Assembly (NCBI RefSeq): GCF_019285515.1
Contig: NZ_CP079095.1
Span: 744,001 to 808,000, forward strand
Direction: 5' to 3'
DNA length: 64,000 nt
Source: Methylococcus sp. Mc7
Lineage (GTDB): Bacteria > Pseudomonadota > Gammaproteobacteria > Methylococcales > Methylococcaceae
Shown piece by piece: positions 58,156-64,000 of this stretch; positions within the stretch are counted from its first letter, which is position 1, and every line of letters begins with the position of its first letter. Made by a program: the position numbers and the translations under genes. The notes beneath the pieces were generated by a model that was not told the origin of the DNA, made no database searches, and saw nothing but the letters and a program-made list of their open reading frames with translations.

Positions 58156-58236
58156 ATGCGGCACGAGCATATTGCATTGGTTAAACTGCTGGCCGAACTT
58201 GCCGTGAAAAATTACCTGCGCCAATCCAGGCCGTGA
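58156..58236 (+). CDS. Short frame before the recombinase (26 aa)
   Basis: MRHEHIALVKLLAELAVKNY plus LRQSRP. It ends nine bases before the recombinase ATG. The regular helical pattern suggests a real peptide, perhaps a leader or small partner for the recombinase. No ribosome site stands out. Confidence 0.4.
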   Translation: MRHEHIALVKLLAELAVKNYLRQSRP

Positions 58237-58245
58237 CGTCCGCCC

Positions 58246-59944
<1,699 letters not shown>

Positions 59945-60016
59945 ATTGAGAAAAGGAATTGTAACAGCAATTTTCAGACTTGCAAGCCCTGTTTGTCGAT
60001 CCTCGCCCCCTAACGC

Positions 60017-60445
60017 CTAGGTCTTGCCTTCCGGTCCAAAGCCCATGCGAGCCGCATCGGCCAGCGTGTGGCGTTCGAGCGCGGCCAGGAAATCTTTCCG
60101 CGCTTCGTACAGGATGGCCTTGAGGAAACAGCCCCGGTCGATCCGGCAATGGCTGGCCTTCGGATCGAAACATTCCACCAGGTTCATGTTCGGCTCGGTC
60201 AGGCGAACCACCTCGGCGATGGTGACGGTATCAGCCGGACGCGCAAGCCTCAGTCCGCCGCCCTTGCCGCGCATCGTCACGAGCAGGCCGGCGTTGGCCA
60301 GGGTGTTCACCACCTTCACCAGGTGATTCCGCGAAATCCGATAGTACTCGGCGATTTCCGGGATCGTCGCCATGCCGGGCTCCGGCAGGCGCACCAGATA
60401 GATCAGGACCCGCAGCGAGAAATCCGTGAACTGGGTCAGTTGCAT
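60017..60445 (-). CDS. nsrR: Rrf2 family repressor, NsrR-like
   Basis: 142 aa. An N-terminal winged helix (MQLTQFTDFSLRVLIYLVRL, AEYYRISRNHLVKVVNTLAN) precedes three cysteines, C92, C100 and C106, in a short segment, the Fe-S ligands of NsrR. NsrR senses nitric oxide and represses NO-removal genes. It is divergent from a truncated haemoglobin and its reductase, and an NsrR-like site lies between. ATG at 60445 matches the family start. Confidence 0.87.
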   Translation of the reverse strand: MQLTQFTDFSLRVLIYLVRLPEPGMATIPEIAEYYRISRNHLVKVVNTLANAGLLVTMRGKGGGLRLARPADTVTIAEVVRLTEPNMNLVECFDPKASHCRIDRGCFLKAILYEARKDFLAALERHTLADAARMGFGPEGKT

Positions 60446-60500
60446 GGCTGATACCTGTTTTGGCTGCTGACGATAGAATAACACGCTCTCGGAGAAGGAC

Positions 60501-60529
60501 TTGACACGAGCTTGTATCGACTCTAAATT
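60501..60529 (+). promoter_or_regulatory. Sigma-70 promoter of the globin-reductase operon
   Basis: TTGACA at 60501-60506 and TAAATT at 60524-60529 with exactly 17 bases between. The transcript would start near 60536, inside the NsrR-like site. Confidence 0.65.
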
Positions 60530-60550
60530 TGTATTTGCAATGCATCTTAT
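60527..60550. promoter_or_regulatory. Candidate NsrR operator
   Basis: On the minus strand the bases 60548-60538 read AAGATGCATTG, 10 of 11 of the E. coli NsrR half-site AAGATGCATTT. The other half (AAATACAAAT) is weaker. It overlaps the predicted start point, as expected for a repressor. Confidence 0.6.
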
Positions 60551-60604
60551 AACAGTACTCGACTCCGGTGCATCGCATTCGCATAAATCGACTAGGAGAA
60601 GATC

Positions 60605-61009
60605 ATGACCGAAAAGAAACTCGCCGACTGGTGGACCGAATCCCATGCCTCGCTCTACGCAAAACTGGGGGGAGAAGCCGCGGTGAATGCCGCCGTGGAC
60701 ATTTTCTACCGCAAGGTCCTGGCGGACCCGCGCATCAACCGCTTTTTCGAAGGGGTCGACATGGAGAAGCAGGCCGCCAAGCAGAAAGCCTTCCTGACCA
60801 TGGCTTTCGGTGGGCCGCACAATTACACCGGCATGGACATGCGGCGCGGCCACGCGCACCTGGTTCAGCAGGGCCTGAACGACTCCCACTTCGACGCCGT
60901 CATGGAACACCTGGGCGCCACCATGAAAGAGCTGAACGTGCCCGACGAATTGATCGCGCAGGCGGCGGCGATCGCCGAGAGCACGCGCAACGACGTGCTC
61001 GGCCGCTAA
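60605..61009 (+). CDS. Group 1 truncated haemoglobin
   Basis: 134 aa. LYAKLGGEAAVNAAVDIFYR, the B10 Tyr35, and the proximal His83 in MRRGHAHLV place it in group I (GlbN type), ending NDVLGR. Such globins oxidise nitric oxide to nitrate with bound O2 when re-reduced. It is first in an operon with a reductase, 25 bases apart, under a promoter with an NsrR-like site, so NO removal is the most likely role. Confidence 0.9.
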   Translation: MTEKKLADWWTESHASLYAKLGGEAAVNAAVDIFYRKVLADPRINRFFEGVDMEKQAAKQKAFLTMAFGGPHNYTGMDMRRGHAHLVQQGLNDSHFDAVMEHLGATMKELNVPDELIAQAAAIAESTRNDVLGR

Positions 61010-61034
61010 CCGGGGAATCGACAGGAGCGCTGCC

Positions 61035-62009
61035 ATGACGAACATCAAATACGGCAGAGACACCTACCCCCTCGGCAAGGACCAGTCCGTCCTGGACTGT
61101 CTCGTCGAGCGCGGCGCGCCTGTCCCTTTTTCCTGCCGGAGCGGGGTCTGCCAGACCTGCCTGATGCGAGCCGTACGCGGCGTCCCGCCGGAGGTCTCGC
61201 AGCGGGGACTGAAAGATTCGTTGAAGGTCCAGAACTATTTCCTCGCCTGTGTCTGCCACCCCACGGAGGACCTCGAAGCGGCACTCCCGCACGAAGTCCT
61301 GAGTTCGGTACCGGCGACCGTCACAGCGCTGGAACCGCTCAACGGCGAAATCATGCACGTGGCGCTTGAATGCCACGCCCCCTTGGAATACCGCGCCGGA
61401 CAGTTCATCAATTTGTTCCGCGACCCCACGCTCGGACGCAGCTATTCCCTGGCCAGCGTGCCGCAGCAGGACGCGCATTTGCATCTGCACGTGCGGCGGC
61501 TGCCGCAAGGAAAAGTCAGCGGCTGGATACACGAAGAACTGCGCACCGGCCAGACCGTGGAAATTCGGGGTCCGAGCGGCGACTGTTTCTACGTTCCCGG
61601 CCGGCCGGCGCAGGAAATCGTGCTGATAGGCACCGGCTCCGGGTTGGCCCCGCTGTACGGCATCCTGCGCGACGCCCTGGATCGAGGACACAGCGGGCCG
61701 ATCCGCTTGTTCCACGGCAGCCGGAACCGCGCGGGCCTTTATCTGACCGGCGAGCTGCGGGATCTGGCGAGGGAACATTCGAATTTCGACTACGTGCCCT
61801 GCGTCTCCGGTGAGGAACCGGCGCCGGGCCTGGCGGGAGGACGCGCCCACGAGATAGCTTTCCGGGAGGTCGCGGATTTCAAGGACAAGCGGCTGTTCCT
61901 CTGCGGCCATCCGGAGATGGTGAGCGCCGCGAAAAAGCGCGCCTTCCTGGCGGGCGCCGCGATGAAGGATATCTACGCCGATCCCTTCAACGTGAACGCC
62001 GCGCCCTAG
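61035..62009 (+). CDS. 2Fe-2S/FAD NADH oxidoreductase
   Basis: 324 aa. Plant-type ferredoxin domain with C34, C39, C42 and C72, then an FAD domain (RSYSLA, 135-140) and an NAD domain (LIGTGSGLAPLYGILRDAL, LFLCGHPEMV). This is the layout of reductase components of phenol hydroxylase, methane monooxygenase and toluene oxygenases. Beside a truncated haemoglobin it is probably its electron donor. Its 3' end overlaps the convergent ClC gene by 23 bases. Confidence 0.88.
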   Translation: MTNIKYGRDTYPLGKDQSVLDCLVERGAPVPFSCRSGVCQTCLMRAVRGVPPEVSQRGLKDSLKVQNYFLACVCHPTEDLEAALPHEVLSSVPATVTALEPLNGEIMHVALECHAPLEYRAGQFINLFRDPTLGRSYSLASVPQQDAHLHLHVRRLPQGKVSGWIHEELRTGQTVEIRGPSGDCFYVPGRPAQEIVLIGTGSGLAPLYGILRDALDRGHSGPIRLFHGSRNRAGLYLTGELRDLAREHSNFDYVPCVSGEEPAPGLAGGRAHEIAFREVADFKDKRLFLCGHPEMVSAAKKRAFLAGAAMKDIYADPFNVNAAP

Positions 62010-63318
62010 TCCTGCGCGGTTCCCGCTCCAGCAGCGCTTCGTAGATCGGCAGATCGTGCAGGCGGTCGGCGACCACCAGCGCCGCGAAGCAGGCCGCCAG
62101 CAGCGGCAGGATGAGCGCATAGTTGCCGGTCATTTCGATCATCAGCACCACGCCGGTGAGCGGCGCCCTCACCACACCGGTAAAAAACGCCGCCATCCCT
62201 GCCACCGCGAAAACCTTGGGCTCCACGGGCAGCAACGGTGCCATCTGCTGGATCAACATTCCGGAACCGAGCCCGAGCAGGGCGCCCAGCAGCAGTATCG
62301 GCGAGAAGATGCCGCCGGCCGCGCCGGTGGCGTAACTGCCGATGGTCAGAACGAAGCGGGCGGCGAAGTAGAGCGCCATCAGGTTCAGCGCCGGGCTGAC
62401 TTCGCCGTCCAGCATCCCGCCGACCAAGCCCTGGCCCCCGCCCAACAGTTCCGGCGCCAGCCAGCCGACCAGCCCGATCGAGCCGCCCCAGCCCAGCCAG
62501 AGCGCTTTGCGCGGCCCGGCCCGGCTCGGGCGCAGCCGCTGTACCGCCAGCAAGGCACGATTGAAAGCGACGCCGAGCAAACCGCACGCCATGCCCAGCC
62601 CGACGAATGCCGGCAGCAGCGAGAGTGGGGGGAGAACGGAAATCTCGACCCGGAACGCCGGCAACTCGCCCAAGACCAGACGGCAGACCGTGTCCGCAAT
62701 GAGGCAAGCGATCGCCGCGGCGAAAAACTCCAGAGAAGAACATTGTCCGCGCAGTTCCTCGACCACGAATATCAGTCCCGAAAGCGGCGCGTTGAAGGCG
62801 GCCGCCAGGCCGGCCCCGGCCCCAGCCGCGATCAGGGCGCGGCGTTGGTCGGGGGAGGAGGAAAACGTCGTCGCCACGCCTTCCGCGACCGCCCCGCCCA
62901 TCTGCACGGTCGGGCCTTCCCGCCCCAGAGCGAGCCCGCCGCCGATGCCGATCAGGCCGCTCAGGAACTTGACGGCCAACACCCTGGCCCAACGGAACCC
63001 GTGCAAGCCCATCAGCACCGCCTTCACCTGCGGAACACCGCTGCCGGCCGCTTCCGGTGCGAACCGCTCGACCAGCCAGGCCGCCAGGAATACGCACAGG
63101 GCCGAGGCCGCCGCGGCGACGGCCAGTCCCGGTGCGCCGCAGCCGTGCGCGAAGTCCTGCAGCCGGGCGCGCCATGCTTCGCCGGCATCCATCCCGAGAT
63201 GGAAGCCGACCGCGGCGCACCCGGCCAGCAGGCCCACCAGCAAGGCGCGCGGAAACAGGCGCCGCCGTTCCCGGTTCAGGCGGATGAACCGCTCCTCTTC
63301 AGTCGTCCGGGAAGACAT
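61987..63318 (-). CDS. ClC family chloride channel/transporter
   Basis: 443 aa, about ten membrane spans. Selectivity motifs GSGVPQVKAVLMG and GREGPTVQMGGA (with the gating Glu) and the late GAAGGIFSPILLLGALLG are present, so it can be an H+/Cl- exchanger. No CBS domains follow. I chose ATG at 63318. Its start overlaps the end of the DUF2490 gene by 20 bases, on the same strand. Confidence 0.9.
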   Translation of the reverse strand: MSSRTTEEERFIRLNRERRRLFPRALLVGLLAGCAAVGFHLGMDAGEAWRARLQDFAHGCGAPGLAVAAAASALCVFLAAWLVERFAPEAAGSGVPQVKAVLMGLHGFRWARVLAVKFLSGLIGIGGGLALGREGPTVQMGGAVAEGVATTFSSSPDQRRALIAAGAGAGLAAAFNAPLSGLIFVVEELRGQCSSLEFFAAAIACLIADTVCRLVLGELPAFRVEISVLPPLSLLPAFVGLGMACGLLGVAFNRALLAVQRLRPSRAGPRKALWLGWGGSIGLVGWLAPELLGGGQGLVGGMLDGEVSPALNLMALYFAARFVLTIGSYATGAAGGIFSPILLLGALLGLGSGMLIQQMAPLLPVEPKVFAVAGMAAFFTGVVRAPLTGVVLMIEMTGNYALILPLLAACFAALVVADRLHDLPIYEALLEREPRRTRARRSR

Positions 63319-64000
63319 AGTGAAGATCGAACTGAATGTTGTGCGTCCAGACATCGGCGGTACCCGGCGTGCCTGCCATGTATTGGCCCAGATAGCCGAA
63401 ATCCACGCCGAGACGCCCTGTCAGGCGATAGGTCACGCCGGACAGGATCCGGTTCTGGCAGAATCCGGCCGGCCCGAATACGCTGTAGTTCGGACACACC
63501 ATGAGCTCGTCCCCGACGTAAACGTCCACCCCATCCGCCACGAAACGCAAGGGATGGCTCCAAGTCACCGCCTCGCGGAAGCGGATACCGACTTCACCTC
63601 CCTGCTGCGCGATCCTCTCCTCGAGCCTGGTCCTGCTGACCAGCTTCCCCCCACCCGCTTCATGGGTGAACACCGCCTCCAGATACGGGCGATTTTCCTG
63701 ATAAGCCGGCTGGCCCAACGGATGCAGCCAAGTGTGAGCGTAACCGATGCCGAGTAGGAAGTGGGGGTAGACCTGATAGCCCAACCCCACCCAAAGCAAA
63801 TCTTCGTACATGCGCCAGGCATTCGGCGGATCGTCGTCGCGCAGACGGACCTGATCCCGCACATACCACTTGAATTTGCGCCAGTCCGGAGCCACGCTAC
63901 CCAGGCTGCCCAGCAAGCTGAGCGAGGTCCAGGCGCCGGCCATGCCCTCGATTCCGTCGGCGCCGACGGGTTGGCACGATGCCATCAGCAGCGATGCTCC
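63299..64000 (-). CDS. DUF2490 family outer-membrane-like protein (partial)
   Basis: At least 233 codons; the 5' end is beyond the window, since the frame stays open to the edge through the residues GASLLMASCQPVGADG, which look like the end of a signal peptide. The mature part has alternating beta strands (FLLGIGYAHTWLHP, VSRTRLEERI, LGVDFGYLGQYM, NIQFDLHYVF), typical of DUF2490 beta-barrel proteins of the outer membrane. Function unknown. Confidence 0.7.
   Translation of the reverse strand, partial: GASLLMASCQPVGADGIEGMAGAWTSLSLLGSLGSVAPDWRKFKWYVRDQVRLRDDDPPNAWRMYEDLLWVGLGYQVYPHFLLGIGYAHTWLHPLGQPAYQENRPYLEAVFTHEAGGGKLVSRTRLEERIAQQGGEVGIRFREAVTWSHPLRFVADGVDVYVGDELMVCPNYSVFGPAGFCQNRILSGVTYRLTGRLGVDFGYLGQYMAGTPGTADVWTHNIQFDLHYVFPDD

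Overview
The window is about 64 kb of GC-rich bacterial DNA. The order purF-cvpA-dedD-folC-accD-trpA-trpB-trpF-truA, GshA of the E. coli type, AcnB, IspG and an LplT/Aas pair point to a gammaproteobacterium. High GC and gene content would suit a Methylococcus-like methanotroph, but no methane-oxidation gene is present and the genus is not proven.

Layout. 1-2.3 kb: 3' end of an aas-type acyl-ACP synthetase, lplT, a MITE-like repeat and a small exported protein. 2.3-9 kb: gshA, then sulfur assimilation (cysH, convergent cysB), a 7Fe ferredoxin, an inositol-monophosphatase-like enzyme and a SulP transporter. 9-12.4 kb: an NtrC-type two-component pair followed by a candidate sigma-54 promoter with an upstream palindrome and a small gene. 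12.3-20 kb: a RibA/RibD-C fusion, a YyaL-type protein and the oadGAB sodium pump. 20-38 kb: ispG, a DUF455 protein, acnB, a histone-deacetylase-family hydrolase, ugd, metZ, then the purF to truA block in which many genes overlap by a few bases. Two perfect DnaA boxes in inverted orientation lie just upstream of truA.

38-60 kb is accessory: poorly known small membrane and secreted proteins, a cytosolic M14 carboxypeptidase, an IS630 element with TA duplication, two Crp/Fnr-like regulators (one with a 12-G tract near its 3' end), an IS5-type element with a -1 slippery heptamer, and a cluster of small stress or envelope proteins (two BON lipoproteins, a cyclopropane synthase, a PRC-barrel protein, CsbD, a frameshifted DUF3309, a duplicated Thivi_2564-type protein, an lmo0937-type protein and an amphipathic peptide). 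The PRC-barrel gene is split by a 5.74 kb IS21-type element that itself carries an IS66 element inside istA. Both insertions have recognisable target duplications and the PRC reading frame is restored exactly if they are removed. The region ends at a large serine recombinase whose 3' end overlaps tRNA-fMet.

60-64 kb: an NsrR-like repressor divergent from a truncated haemoglobin and a plant-type-ferredoxin/FAD reductase, which looks like a split flavohaemoglobin for nitric oxide removal, then a ClC chloride transporter and the start of a DUF2490 protein running off the edge.

No rRNA genes and no CRISPR array were seen. The only tRNA found is tRNA-fMet.
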